Of a stretch of DNA of 64,000 nt, positions 1 through 8,738 are shown one piece after another. The notes under the pieces were generated by a model. It saw only the letters and a list, made by a program, of their open reading frames with translations. It had not been told where the DNA came from and searched no databases. The number at the start of each line of letters is the position of its first letter. The first letter of the stretch is position 1. Origin of the DNA: Gammaproteobacteria bacterium. Lineage in GTDB: Bacteria > Pseudomonadota > Gammaproteobacteria > Eutrophobiales > Eutrophobiaceae. The stretch spans positions 1 through 64,000 of the forward strand of contig JACPSH010000002.1 of the NCBI GenBank assembly GCA_016193395.1. Direction: 5' to 3'. A program made the position numbers and the translations under genes.

Positions 1-111
1 CAAGGGAGTGATTTCAACCGCGCGCACCACTCTCTCAACGACGGAGAGGTAGAGTGCGTAGCGGAGGGCATCGAGGGCAAACGTGACGACCCGCGCCTTC
101 ACGGTATTCAT
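1..111 (-). CDS. CheW-like domain protein, N-terminal fragment
   Basis: The first 37 codons of a minus-strand gene that runs off the left edge. The peptide begins MNTVKARVVTF and continues with YALYLSVVERVVRAVEITPL, which has the beta-strand pattern that opens CheW domains (a self-described docking surface followed by a TPLP-like turn). A clear AAGGAG ribosome site lies at 114-119, just upstream of the ATG at 111, so the start is well supported. CheW proteins couple chemoreceptors to CheA kinases; similar stand-alone domains occur in other signalling clusters. The neighbouring receiver-only regulator fits a signalling locus. The family call rests on a short stretch and could be wrong. Confidence 0.5.
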   Translation of the reverse strand, partial: MNTVKARVVTFALDALRYALYLSVVERVVRAVEITPL

Positions 112-271
112 GGCTCCTTCGTTTCGAATGTCATGTCGGATTGCCGACCTCCGCGGACCGGTTCGCTGGTGGATAAACGCAAAGTTGCAAGAATTCCATG
201 AGATATTGCGACCTTATCAGGCAGGACATTAAGGCGCGTCCCCCAATTGGGGTATGGCAAGGCGGCGCGGC

Positions 272-658
272 TCATGGATCCAGGCGTAACTGCAAGGCGG
301 ACCTCAGATTCTCGAATTCGGTCGCCTTGTCGAAAAAGTAGTCCGCGCCGAGTTCCGCGCAACGTGCCCGGTACGCATCGAGCGGGTAATTCGTGACGAT
401 CGCAACCAGGGTGCCGGGATATCGCGACTTGATCTCCCGGAGCACGTCCAGGCCGCTGCCGTCCGGCATGCGCAGATCGAGGGTGACGATGTCCGGTTGT
501 TCCGACTGCAGCATCCGGAGCGCCTGCTGAACGTCGCGGGCCATGGTGACCTCGACGCCACGGCGCAGATCGCAGACCAGGTCGTGCAGGCGGTTCCGAA
601 TGACTTCGGAATCGTCCACGATCAGAATCCGCCTGAGCGTCGCATCCACGAATATCAC
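272..658 (-). CDS. Receiver-only response regulator
   Basis: A single CheY-like receiver domain with no output domain. The acidic pair of the phosphorylation pocket is in LIVDDSE, the phospho-acceptor aspartate is in TLDLRMPDG, and the switch Thr and conserved Lys are in AIVTNYP and FFDKATE. I place the start at a GTG (658) with GGAGAG immediately upstream; the open frame extends to 712 but the extra residues look unlike a receiver. It would act as a phospho-relay or protein-interaction switch, possibly with the CheW-like protein next to it. It shares strand with the kinase operon to its right but is separated from it by 280 bases. Confidence 0.75.
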   Translation of the reverse strand: MIFVDATLRRILIVDDSEVIRNRLHDLVCDLRRGVEVTMARDVQQALRMLQSEQPDIVTLDLRMPDGSGLDVLREIKSRYPGTLVAIVTNYPLDAYRARCAELGADYFFDKATEFENLRSALQLRLDP

Positions 659-945
659 GCCTCTCCGACCCACGACGGAGGCGGGTCCGCCAACCGCGTT
701 CCACTGGAACACGCGCGCGGCGCGGCACGCACCCTTCGCCTGTCGTCGCAGTCAATTACAACTGCGATGCAGGCGCGCGGCTATTGGCAGACGGCTGATT
801 GTGATACAGACAAATTCGAGCTTCCGGCTAGGGCAAATCCTAGTGACCTGCCGGGAAACGTGATGAAGTTCACACCTTGCGCGGCGACCACGCGCGCGTT
901 TGCAGGTTGCGGAGCAAGACCGAAGCTGTTCTTGGTCCGAAGCGA

Positions 946-976
946 GATGCAAAAGCCCGGGGATGGGCTTTGCATC
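946..976 (-). terminator. GATGCAAAA-type hairpin, likely terminator
   Basis: GATGCAAAAGCCC (946-958) pairs with GGGCTTTGCATC (965-976) with one bulged A. It lies 17 bases past the stop of the NarL-type regulator gene, a terminator position on the minus strand, and the stem closes with A/T tracts. The outer arm GATGCAAA is shared with hairpins at 4563-4590 and 21987-22018. The rest of the 713-993 gap shows nothing recognisable. Confidence 0.5.
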
Positions 977-993
977 AGCCAGTCAGGCAGGCG

Positions 994-1626
994 TCATCGG
1001 GTGATGCCTTGTTCGATCGCATACCGGATCAGCTCGCCGGTGCTCCGCAGCCCGAGCTTCTCCAGGATGTGGCCACGGTGGGCGCTGACCGTCTTCGGAC
1101 TCAGCGACAGCCGGGCGGCGATCTCCTTGAGGCGCCTGCCTTCGCCGATCAGGCCGAGGATCTCGTATTCGCGGTGCGTGAGCTTGTCGCGCCCGCTCTC
1201 TCCGGATTCGGCGAGACGCCCCGTCAGCAACTGTTCCGCAAGCGAGGCCGTGACGTATTTGCCCCCGTTGTGCACGCGGCGGATCGCGAGTACCAGTTCC
1301 TCCGGTGTATGTTCCTTAGTCAGGTAACCGCTGGCGCCGGCCCTGAAGGTGCTCAGGGCATACTTGTCTTCCGGATGGATGCTCAGCACCAGGATCCGGG
1401 TCTTCGGGAACTCCGAGGTGATCTGTCGCAGGTTCTCTATGATGTTGCCGCTCGGCATCGAAACATCGAGCAATAGCACGTCGACCGGCAGTTCCCGAAG
1501 CTTCTGCAGTACGTCCGCGCCGTCGACCGCTTCCCCGATCACGTTCATGTCGGGAGTTTCGCTCACCAGTCGCTTCAGTCCTTCCCTGACAATCGGATGA
1601 TCGTCTGCAATCAGGAGCCGGATCAT
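994..1626 (-). CDS. NarL/FixJ-type response regulator
   Basis: DNA-binding response regulator of 210 residues. The receiver has D8/D9 in the acidic pocket and D54 (LLLDVSMPSG) as likely phospho-acceptor; residues about 145-205 form a LuxR-type helix-turn-helix (TVSAHRGHILEKLGL). It starts 12 bases after the upstream multi-PAS histidine kinase, so the two genes form one operon and almost certainly a cognate pair. The HisKA_3-type kinase it follows is the usual partner for NarL-type regulators. Target genes are not visible here. Confidence 0.92.
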   Translation of the reverse strand: MIRLLIADDHPIVREGLKRLVSETPDMNVIGEAVDGADVLQKLRELPVDVLLLDVSMPSGNIIENLRQITSEFPKTRILVLSIHPEDKYALSTFRAGASGYLTKEHTPEELVLAIRRVHNGGKYVTASLAEQLLTGRLAESGESGRDKLTHREYEILGLIGEGRRLKEIAARLSLSPKTVSAHRGHILEKLGLRSTGELIRYAIEQGITR

Positions 1627-1638
1627 GGCCGCGACGCT

Positions 1639-4539
1639 TCAGTGCCGATGCAGCGGCATTTCCATGTGCACAATCGTGCCGCCCTTCCGGCCCCGTGTGA
1701 TGTTAATACGCCCACCCAGCGCGCCGACGCGCTCACGCATGCCGATCAAGCCAATGGATTCGTTGCTGCGGATCGCCTCGTCGCTGATGCCGCGGCCGTT
1801 ATCCGTTACTTCGAGCATCAGGCGTTCATTCGGCGCCCGCAAAGTCACCTTCAGTTCGTCCGCTGCCGCGTGACGCGCCACATTGGTCAGCGCCTCCTGT
1901 AAAACCCGGAATACAGTGGTGTCCCGCTCATTGTCCAGTCCGATCGGCCCGGCCCGCAGGTCAATCCTGCACCGGCAACCGGTGCGTCTGGAGAACTCCG
2001 AGACTTGCCACTCCATCGCCGCCTCCAGGCCGAGATCGTCCAGCATCGCGGGGCGCAGATCATGGGACATTCTCCGCACCGTATCCAGAGTCTGGTCGGC
2101 GAGAGTCAAAGCGGACAGGGCCCGTTCCGCCAGTTCGGGTCGGTCCCGCGGCAGGCGATCGAGCATCCAGGCCAGATCGATGCGCAGCCCGGTGAGGGTC
2201 TGCCCGAGTTCGTCATGGATCTCCCGCGCAATCCGCCTGTGATCTTCCTCCCTGCTTCGGTCCATGCGCGCCGCCAGTTTTCGCAGCCGCTCGCGTGACT
2301 GCAGGACGATCTGTTCCGCATGCCGGGCATTGATTGCCTCGGCCACTATGTTGGCGACGTTTTCCAGGAACTGGACGTCATGTGGTTCGAACCGTCGCTG
2401 GACGGACGTATGAACGCCGAGTACGCCGTATGGGCGCGTCGCATCGCCGATGATGACAGACATGCCGGAGACGACCCCGTGGTCGGTCAGCAATGCCGGT
2501 CCGCGGAAGCGGCTTTCGGTGCGGAGATCCTCGACCACCACCGCTTCCCTGGACAACAGCGTATATCCGGCCTGGGAATCCCTGCCTGCCGGGACGGTGG
2601 CCGTCCGGACCAGCCCGGCGCGCCATCCGTGGCCGGCCCGCAGCAGCAGGGCATCGCCGGAGGGAAGCAGTTCGAGGATTTTGGCGAACTGCGTGTTGAT
2701 GATCTCCGCAAGGCCGAGCACGGTTGCGTCGAAGATCGCGTCGAGATCATGTTTCTCCAACAGCATCCGGCCCAACAAGCCGATAAATTCCTGCTCGCGC
2801 GCCTCACGCTCCAGCCTCGCCTCCGCCAGCCGGCGCTCGGTGATATTGATGTTCGCGCCGATGACGCGCAGCGGGGCGCCGTCCTCGGCACGCTCGGTGA
2901 CGCGGCCGCGCGTGGCGGTCCAGAGCCATTCGCCGGATTGGGTCCTGAGACGGTATTCGTAGGACAGTGCCGGCGTCACGCCTGCGAAGTGCTTCTTCTG
3001 CTCCTGCAATACACGCGGCCGATCGTCCGGGTGCAACAGGTTCAGCCACCCTTCAATGTTGTCCTCGATCTCGCCCGGCACATAACCCAGCATCCGCAAC
3101 CAGCTCGGACTACGGTAGGTTTCCCCCGTTTGCAGGTTCCATTCAAAGACCCCGCCGTCCAGCGCCTCCAGGGCCAGTTGCAGCCGCCGTTCATTTGCCC
3201 TCAGATTCTCTTCGCTGCGTTTGCGCTCCGAAATGTCCTTGAAGACGCCAACCGTGCGCACCCGGTCGCCGGACGCGTTCAGAAACATCTTGCCGCGGTC
3301 CTGCATCCACAGGTATTCGCCGTTCTTGCGCCGGAAACGATATTCGACGCTGAATAGACCGCCTTGCGATTTGGCACGCTTCAACTCCGCCAGAACGCGT
3401 TCCAGGTCGTCGGGGTGAACGCGCGGCTGCCAGCTCTTCCTGTCATGGCCAATCTCCTCCGGCGTATATCCAAGAATGCGCGTGTATTCCCCTCCCCACT
3501 GCACGCGGTCCTCGAGAGGCCAGACCTCGTAGACAATCTCACCTAAAGCCTGAACCAGCCCCTCGTTGCGCGACGCCAGGTTGGCCCGCTCCTCTTCCGC
3601 TCTCCTGCGCTCGGTGATGTCCATCATCGCGCCGATCATTCGTGCCGGCTTGCCGGCCTGGTCGTGGATGATGTAGCCCCGGTCGTGAACCCAGGCTGTG
3701 TCGCCGTCGGCACGTATGAACCTGTACTCGTCCGCCCAACTGGTGCCTCCGGCCTCGATCACGGTATAAATCCGATCGAGGACGCGTTTCCTGTCGTCGG
3801 GATGGATCCGGCGATGCCAGGACTCGCTGCCCGGTTCCAGCTCCTCGCGCCGGTATCCGAAAACGGTGGCCACGTTTTCGTTCCACCACACTGTGTCCGC
3901 TTGAAGATCCCAGTCCCGGACAACATCATTGGTAGCGCGAGTGACAATGCGATATCGCGCCTCGCTCTCCCGCAGCGCTGCCTCGGCCAGCTTGTAATCG
4001 GTCAAATCGTACCCGCTCCCGACGACGCCAAAGATGCGGCCATCAGGATCTCTGCAGGGCCGGTATTCAACGGTGTGATACCTGCGCACATTGCCGGGCA
4101 ATTCCAGCCAACCTTCCGTCCTTGACGCCTCTCCCGCCAATGCACGATCTATCAACGGCCGCAGCAGCTTGTTGAATGTCTCATCGCCCCAGACATCCGC
4201 CATGCTCCGGCCGACGATGGCAGATCCCGACGCCTGATGCATTTGCAGATAGGGATCGCTGACGACCCCGTATCTGTAGTTCCGGTCAATGAAATTCAGG
4301 AAATGCGTGGTATGGCGCAGTAATTGGGCGTGAACGATGTCCGCTTCCGCATACGAACCCCGGGCCACGGCCGGGGAAGCCGAGCCGGTGCGCTGAGCCA
4401 GGCGCGCAAGGAACCCGCGCAAGCGCGCCAGCAGGGAGACCCGGGCACTTGCTTGCACGCCGCAGTTCGACCCGCCCGACGCGCTATTCCGGCCGGCCGC
4501 GGTCCAGCCCGGGCGAATCCGGAAGTCCTGCAATTTCAT
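1639..4539 (-). CDS. Multi-PAS/GAF sensor histidine kinase (NarX/DegS-like core)
   Basis: A soluble sensor kinase of 966 residues. In order: a short basic N-terminus, an initial PAS-like segment, three further PAS/PAC repeats each ending in a D-I-T/S-E-R motif (MDITERRR, KDISERKR, INITERRL), a GAF domain (about 600-750), a HisKA_3 dimerisation domain with phospho-His in REIHDELGQTL, and a HATPase_c domain (NVARHA, DNGRGI, GLIGMRERVGALGG). No transmembrane helix is evident, so it likely senses a cytoplasmic redox, gas or small-ligand signal. The open frame extends upstream to 4668, but the ATG at 4539 has AGGAG six bases before it and is the better start. Its leader contains an 11-bp perfect inverted repeat. 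Confidence 0.9.
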   Translation of the reverse strand: MKLQDFRIRPGWTAAGRNSASGGSNCGVQASARVSLLARLRGFLARLAQRTGSASPAVARGSYAEADIVHAQLLRHTTHFLNFIDRNYRYGVVSDPYLQMHQASGSAIVGRSMADVWGDETFNKLLRPLIDRALAGEASRTEGWLELPGNVRRYHTVEYRPCRDPDGRIFGVVGSGYDLTDYKLAEAALRESEARYRIVTRATNDVVRDWDLQADTVWWNENVATVFGYRREELEPGSESWHRRIHPDDRKRVLDRIYTVIEAGGTSWADEYRFIRADGDTAWVHDRGYIIHDQAGKPARMIGAMMDITERRRAEEERANLASRNEGLVQALGEIVYEVWPLEDRVQWGGEYTRILGYTPEEIGHDRKSWQPRVHPDDLERVLAELKRAKSQGGLFSVEYRFRRKNGEYLWMQDRGKMFLNASGDRVRTVGVFKDISERKRSEENLRANERRLQLALEALDGGVFEWNLQTGETYRSPSWLRMLGYVPGEIEDNIEGWLNLLHPDDRPRVLQEQKKHFAGVTPALSYEYRLRTQSGEWLWTATRGRVTERAEDGAPLRVIGANINITERRLAEARLEREAREQEFIGLLGRMLLEKHDLDAIFDATVLGLAEIINTQFAKILELLPSGDALLLRAGHGWRAGLVRTATVPAGRDSQAGYTLLSREAVVVEDLRTESRFRGPALLTDHGVVSGMSVIIGDATRPYGVLGVHTSVQRRFEPHDVQFLENVANIVAEAINARHAEQIVLQSRERLRKLAARMDRSREEDHRRIAREIHDELGQTLTGLRIDLAWMLDRLPRDRPELAERALSALTLADQTLDTVRRMSHDLRPAMLDDLGLEAAMEWQVSEFSRRTGCRCRIDLRAGPIGLDNERDTTVFRVLQEALTNVARHAAADELKVTLRAPNERLMLEVTDNGRGISDEAIRSNESIGLIGMRERVGALGGRINITRGRKGGTIVHMEMPLHRH

Positions 4540-4562
4540 GCTCGTCTCCTGTTCCTGACAGA

Positions 4563-4590
4563 TTGATGCAAAAAACGAGTTTTGCATCAA
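4563..4590. repeat. Perfect inverted repeat TTGATGCAAAA / TTTTGCATCAA
   Basis: Eleven-base perfect arms (4563-4573 and 4580-4590) around a six-base loop. It lies in the untranslated leader of the multi-PAS kinase, ending about 13 bases before its ribosome site. The adjoining 20-mer, read on the minus strand as GTTAACAGCTTGATGCAAAA (4599-4580), recurs exactly on the plus strand at 21976-21995 next to another hairpin. It may be a regulatory hairpin or operator, or a member of a dispersed repeat. Confidence 0.7.
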
Positions 4591-4732
4591 GCTGTTAACC
4601 ATCGCAAACCCCGTCAAAATAATGTAGCAACGCCGACGGCGAAATGCCGGGCATGTGGGCGAATACACAATTTCATGACGATAATCAAGGTGTTATTTTG
4701 TAATATAGCCACAGGCAACCAGGGGAATCCTA

Positions 4733-6604
4733 ATGGCACTGACGTTCGAACTCGCGGGTGCGCAGATTGACGGCGCGCGCGACTACCAGGAAGACGCCTT
4801 TCTCATCACCCACCTGACCGACGCCAATGGGAACCCCAGCGCGCTGGTAATTGTCGCCGACGGCATGGGAGGACATGCCGCGGGAAATGTCGCCAGCAAC
4901 ATGGCGGTGCAGGCATTCAACAAGCACGTTTCCGCAAATTACCCGGCCGACAACCCTGCCGACGTCCTGCATGAGTGCGTGCTCAGGGCCAACAAGGCCA
5001 TCAAGGACACCATCACCGAAACTCCGGCTTTGAGCGGCATGGGCTGCACCATGGTCGCCGCGATCCTGGAATCGGGGAAACTGTGGTGGGCGAGCGTCGG
5101 CGACAGCAACGTCTATCTGCTCCGCAATAAAGAGCTGCTCAAGAAGAATGCCGATCACAGCTACGGCGGCTTCCTGGATCGCATGGCTGCGGCGGGCACC
5201 CCGGTCAAGCCGGAGCCCGGGCTCGCGCGCAATATGCTGATGAGCGCCGTCACGGGGGACGAAATCAACGAAATTGACGTCCCGCAGGAACCGTTCCTCC
5301 TGCAGGCAGGCGATCGCGTCCTGCTGGCCAGCGACGGGATGGATACACTCAGCGACGGCAAGGTCATCCAGTTCTCGGAATGGTCGAAGTCGCCGAAAGA
5401 ATGCGCCGACGCGCTGCTCAAGGCAGTGGAAGACGCCAAGATGCCGAAGCAGGACAACACCACGGTGGTGGTCGTCAACGTGGTGGAAAAGGTCGAAGCC
5501 GTGCCGGCGCCCGCCCCAGTCGCGGCGGCACCCGCACCGGTGGCAGCACCCGCTCCCGCGGCGGCGATGCCGGAGCCCAAGGTGGAAGCTCCGGAAAAGA
5601 GCAAGACCGGACTCATCATCGGGATCGCCGCAGCGGTGGTCATCGCGGCAGGCGCCGGACTTTATTTCTCGGGCGGCAAGAAGCCAGCGCCGCCTCCCTC
5701 GGGGCTTGCGGAACCGGAAGGCGCGACCGTGGAGACGCCGGCTGAAGAGGCCGATGCACCGGAAGCGGCTGAAGCGCCGGCGGCACCGGCCGTCGAACCG
5801 GCACCGGCCGCAAAGACGGAAACCCCTCCGGCTGAAGCGGCCCCGGGACCGGCGGTCGCTGCGCAAGCCCCGCCCACGACTGAATTCAGCGACAAACTCA
5901 AGGATGGGACTGCCGGACCGGTCATGATCCCCATCAAGGCGGGAAGTTTCGAAATGGGCAGCCCCGGTTCGTCACGCTTTGCCGATGAACGGCCGCGCCA
6001 TACCGTGAAGGCCAATGTTTTATCAGTCGGAAAATACGAAATCACTATTGCGCAGTACGAAAAGTTTGCAAAGGCCGCCGGAAAAAAGATCCCGGACAAT
6101 CTGTACCTGGAAAAAGAAGTGCACCCGGTGTTCTTTGTCTCCTGGGATGATGCGTTCTATTACGCCAAGTGGCTGTCGGAGCAGACCGGCAAAAAGTACC
6201 GGCTGCCTTCCGAGGCGGAATGGGAGTATGCGGCGGGCGCGGGCCAGAAGTCGCCCTTCTGGTGGGGATTCGAAGAGGTCCCGAACGCCGCTCATTGTTT
6301 CGGCTGCGCCACCGGTTTCGATCCGCGTAAGCCGACCAAGATCGGCAGTTTCAAGCCGAACCAGTTCGGCCTGTACGACACGGCCGGCAATATTGCCGAA
6401 TGGGTGCAGGACTGCTGGCACGAGAATTACACCGGCGCGCCCGCGGAAGCGAACACATGGGAAGGCGGCGATTGCGCCTACCGCGTGGCGCGGGGCGGCG
6501 CGTTCAGCAGCCCGCCGCAATCAATCCGGCACGCGAAGCGGGACAAGTACAAGTCCGATGCACTGTATGATCACATCGGATTCCGGCTCGTGAGGGAGGA
6601 GTGA
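4733..6604 (+). CDS. PP2C-type Ser/Thr phosphatase fused to a formylglycine-generating-enzyme-like domain
   Basis: A 623-residue fusion. Residues 1-245 are a PP2C phosphatase with the expected metal-binding motifs (ARDYQEDAF, VIVADGMGGHAAG, ASVGDSNVYL, LLASDGMDTLSD, QDNTTVVVV). An Ala/Pro-rich linker leads to one transmembrane helix (about 290-310, TGLIIGIAAAVVIAAGAGLY), a second Ala/Pro/Glu-rich linker, and then an SUMF1/FGE-sulfatase domain (about 395-623: GSFEMGSPGS, YRLPSEAEWEYAA, GLYDTAGNIAEWVQD, RVARGGAF). The predicted layout is cytoplasmic phosphatase and periplasmic FGE-like domain. The FGE fold is often a non-catalytic binding module in signalling proteins. A partner could be the receiver-Ser/Thr kinase at 33.2 kb. 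It is divergent from the multi-PAS kinase. Confidence 0.9.
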   Translation: MALTFELAGAQIDGARDYQEDAFLITHLTDANGNPSALVIVADGMGGHAAGNVASNMAVQAFNKHVSANYPADNPADVLHECVLRANKAIKDTITETPALSGMGCTMVAAILESGKLWWASVGDSNVYLLRNKELLKKNADHSYGGFLDRMAAAGTPVKPEPGLARNMLMSAVTGDEINEIDVPQEPFLLQAGDRVLLASDGMDTLSDGKVIQFSEWSKSPKECADALLKAVEDAKMPKQDNTTVVVVNVVEKVEAVPAPAPVAAAPAPVAAPAPAAAMPEPKVEAPEKSKTGLIIGIAAAVVIAAGAGLYFSGGKKPAPPPSGLAEPEGATVETPAEEADAPEAAEAPAAPAVEPAPAAKTETPPAEAAPGPAVAAQAPPTTEFSDKLKDGTAGPVMIPIKAGSFEMGSPGSSRFADERPRHTVKANVLSVGKYEITIAQYEKFAKAAGKKIPDNLYLEKEVHPVFFVSWDDAFYYAKWLSEQTGKKYRLPSEAEWEYAAGAGQKSPFWWGFEEVPNAAHCFGCATGFDPRKPTKIGSFKPNQFGLYDTAGNIAEWVQDCWHENYTGAPAEANTWEGGDCAYRVARGGAFSSPPQSIRHAKRDKYKSDALYDHIGFRLVREE

Positions 6605-6618
6605 GTCAGCAGACAGCC

Positions 6619-6635
6619 TACATTCTATATTCTGC
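6619..6635 (+). repeat. ATTCT-rich dispersed element, copy 1
   Basis: TACATTCTATATTCTGC lies between the convergent ends of the phosphatase fusion and the SelT/W/H-type gene. A 16/17 match occurs at 60473-60489 and a 15-base identity on the minus strand at 24542-24528. All three sit directly after gene ends. Confidence 0.6.
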
Positions 6636-6926
6636 CTACTTTTTCTCACTGTGCCCCAGATCCTTCCCGGGCGCGATCCGATCGCGGAGCAGTTGTTTCA
6701 ATTCGCTCGATTCCGGAAACCGGCCGGAATTCTTCCGTGAAAACAGAAGCTCGTCGTTCAACCGCACTTCGAATATGCCGTCGCGTCCCGGGACGAGCGC
6801 CACCTCCCCCAGTTCTTCCGCGAAGGTCATCAGCAATTCCTGCGCAAGCCAGGCCGCGCGCAGGATGAAGCGGCACTGGGTGCAATAAACGATCCTGACT
6901 CCCGGCCTGGACTCAGCGGACTGCAT
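6636..6926 (-). CDS. SelT/SelW/SelH (Rdx) family protein
   Basis: A 96-residue thioredoxin-like protein. VRIVYCTQCRFILRAAWLAQ near the N-terminus has the CxxC motif of this family, with cysteine where some relatives carry selenocysteine; DGIFEVRLNDELLFSRK and GRFPESSELKQLLRD match the family core. It is probably a redox protein of unknown partner. I chose the ATG at 6926 because GGAGG precedes it by nine bases; the open frame extends further but into poor sequence. The gene overlaps the end of ampG by 14 bases, so the two are probably translationally coupled. Confidence 0.82.
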   Translation of the reverse strand: MQSAESRPGVRIVYCTQCRFILRAAWLAQELLMTFAEELGEVALVPGRDGIFEVRLNDELLFSRKNSGRFPESSELKQLLRDRIAPGKDLGHSEKK

Positions 6927-8151
6927 ATTCCTGAACCTCCGGACGCAACCACATGACCAGGCCGAGGCCCGGCAAGGCAACGATGAAGCTGGCCAGGAAA
7001 AACGCGGACCAGCCTGCCGCCTCCACGACTAAACCGGCGGGCGGACCGATCAGGACCCGGCCGAGCGAGGCAATGGCGGACAGCAGCGCGAACTGGGTGG
7101 CAGTATAGCGGTGATCGCAAAGTGCCATGAGCAGCGCGACGAATACCGCCGTACCCATCCCCCCGGCCAGGTTTTCCAATACGATCACGCTCACCAAGCC
7201 GGAGTAGCTCTTTCCGGCGAGGGCGAGGACCATGAACCCCAGGTTGGTGATCGCCTGAAGCGCGCCGAAGACCATCAGGCATCTGAACAGGCCGAAACGA
7301 AGCATCAATGCGCCGCCCGCCAGGCCGCCGGCCAGCGTGGCGGCCACACCCATCCACTTGTTCACCACGCCGACATCGGTCAGGGAGAACTCGAGTGCGC
7401 GCAACAGGAAAGTCGTGGTCAACGTCCCGGCAAAGGCGTCGCCCAGCTTGTAGAGTATCACCAGTGCGAGGAGAGACACCGCGCGCCTGCGCGAAAAAAA
7501 CTCGCGCAGCGGATCGAGGGCGGCCCGCGCCAGCGATGCAGGGAGCGCCACGGTCCCTTCGGGTTCGGGTCCCAGCACCGAGCTGGCGATGCCGACTGAC
7601 ATCAGCGCCGCCATGCAGGCATAGGTCGGCCCCCAGCCGGCAAGGTCCGCGATAATCAACGCCAGGCCGCCCGACACCAGTATCGCGACCCGGTAACCCG
7701 CGACCGACATGGCGGCCCCGAAACCCCGCTCCGCGGGCCGGAGCAGATCGGCGCGGTACGCATCCACCGCGATGTCCTGCGAGGCGGAACAGAAGGCCAC
7801 CATGAACGCCAATGCGGCGGCCACCATTGCCGACCGCCCCGGATCCAGCCCGGCCATCAGCATCAGCAGGCCAAGCAGCAGCGCCTGGGTCAGGATCATC
7901 CAGCCCCTTCGACGCCCGAACACGGGCGGGACAAAACGGTCCATGACCGGCGCCCAGAGGAACTTCAGGACGTAGGGTAGACCGACCAGTGAAAACGCGG
8001 CGATGGTGGCCGTATCAACGCCGCTGGTCGTCAGCCAGGCCTGCAGCGTACTGCCCGACAACGCGAGCGGCAGCCCGGATGAAAATCCGAGGAACAGTAC
8101 AATCGATGTGCGCCGGTTGAACAGCGCTGAAGCGACGGGATCGGGAATCAC
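6913..8151 (-). CDS. ampG: AmpG-family muropeptide permease (MFS)
   Basis: A 412-residue, roughly 12-helix major facilitator. The early segment FSLVGLPYVLKFLWAPVMDR followed by GRRRGW is the AmpG signature, and SQDIAVDAYRADLL is the family's conserved fourth/fifth-helix motif. AmpG carries GlcNAc-anhydro-muropeptides from periplasm to cytoplasm for cell-wall recycling. Translation starts at a GTG. It is transcribed away from the CYTH gene and towards the SelT/W/H-type gene, which it overlaps. Substrate is inferred from family only. Confidence 0.85.
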   Translation of the reverse strand: MIPDPVASALFNRRTSIVLFLGFSSGLPLALSGSTLQAWLTTSGVDTATIAAFSLVGLPYVLKFLWAPVMDRFVPPVFGRRRGWMILTQALLLGLLMLMAGLDPGRSAMVAAALAFMVAFCSASQDIAVDAYRADLLRPAERGFGAAMSVAGYRVAILVSGGLALIIADLAGWGPTYACMAALMSVGIASSVLGPEPEGTVALPASLARAALDPLREFFSRRRAVSLLALVILYKLGDAFAGTLTTTFLLRALEFSLTDVGVVNKWMGVAATLAGGLAGGALMLRFGLFRCLMVFGALQAITNLGFMVLALAGKSYSGLVSVIVLENLAGGMGTAVFVALLMALCDHRYTATQFALLSAIASLGRVLIGPPAGLVVEAAGWSAFFLASFIVALPGLGLVMWLRPEVQEYAVR

Positions 8152-8201
8152 GCGATGGCCTGACCTTGTGGCGATCTCGATGCGTAGCTAGTATCGCAGA
8201 C

Positions 8202-8738
8202 ATGGCCACGGAAATTGAAAGGAAGTTTCTGGTCGTCGATGAACGTTGGCGAGCAGATACGCGGCGGCGCCAGCGCATGGTGCAGGGTTATCTGGCCAAT
8301 ACGGAGCGCGGATCGATCCGCGTACGCCTGGAGGGCGACCGGGCGAGCCTCAATATCAAGAGCATGACGCTCGACGTCACCCGCTCCGAGTTCGATTATC
8401 CGATCCCGGTGGATGAAGCCGAGATCATCCTGCGCTCCCTCTGCATGAAACCATTGATAGAAAAAACGCGCCACTACCTGGAGCACGAAGGGCACACGTG
8501 GGAAGTCGACGAATTCCACGGCGACAACGCCGGGCTGGTGGTGGCTGAAATCGAGCTGCGCGACAGGACGGAGCCGTTTGCGAAACCCGCCTGGCTGGGT
8601 AAGGAAGTCTCCGATGACCCGCGTTACTACAAGGGACGCCTACCAGCGTCCACGCTATGGCAACCACGGTCCAATCACCGCTGCCGGCCCGCGGTTGCGG
8701 CTCAGGCGTTGTTGCGGGTTCTTCCGCCATCTCGCTAA
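8202..8738 (+). CDS. CYTH-domain protein (triphosphate tunnel metalloenzyme family)
   Basis: A protein of 178 residues opening with the family hallmark EIERKFLV. Alternating charged strands (GSIRVRLEGDRASLNIKS, EFDYPIPVDEAE, LIEKTRHYL, WEVDEFHG, LVVAEIEL) build the tunnel of acidic and basic residues that binds triphosphates and metal. Close bacterial relatives cleave inorganic tripolyphosphate. The start used is the ATG before ATEIERK; an upstream ATG adds only unlike residues. After VSDDPRYY the C-terminus (GRLPASTLWQPRSNHR...) departs from the usual family ending, which may be a real variant or a late frameshift. It ends four bases inside the convergent MFS gene. Confidence 0.85.
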   Translation: MATEIERKFLVVDERWRADTRRRQRMVQGYLANTERGSIRVRLEGDRASLNIKSMTLDVTRSEFDYPIPVDEAEIILRSLCMKPLIEKTRHYLEHEGHTWEVDEFHGDNAGLVVAEIELRDRTEPFAKPAWLGKEVSDDPRYYKGRLPASTLWQPRSNHRCRPAVAAQALLRVLPPSR

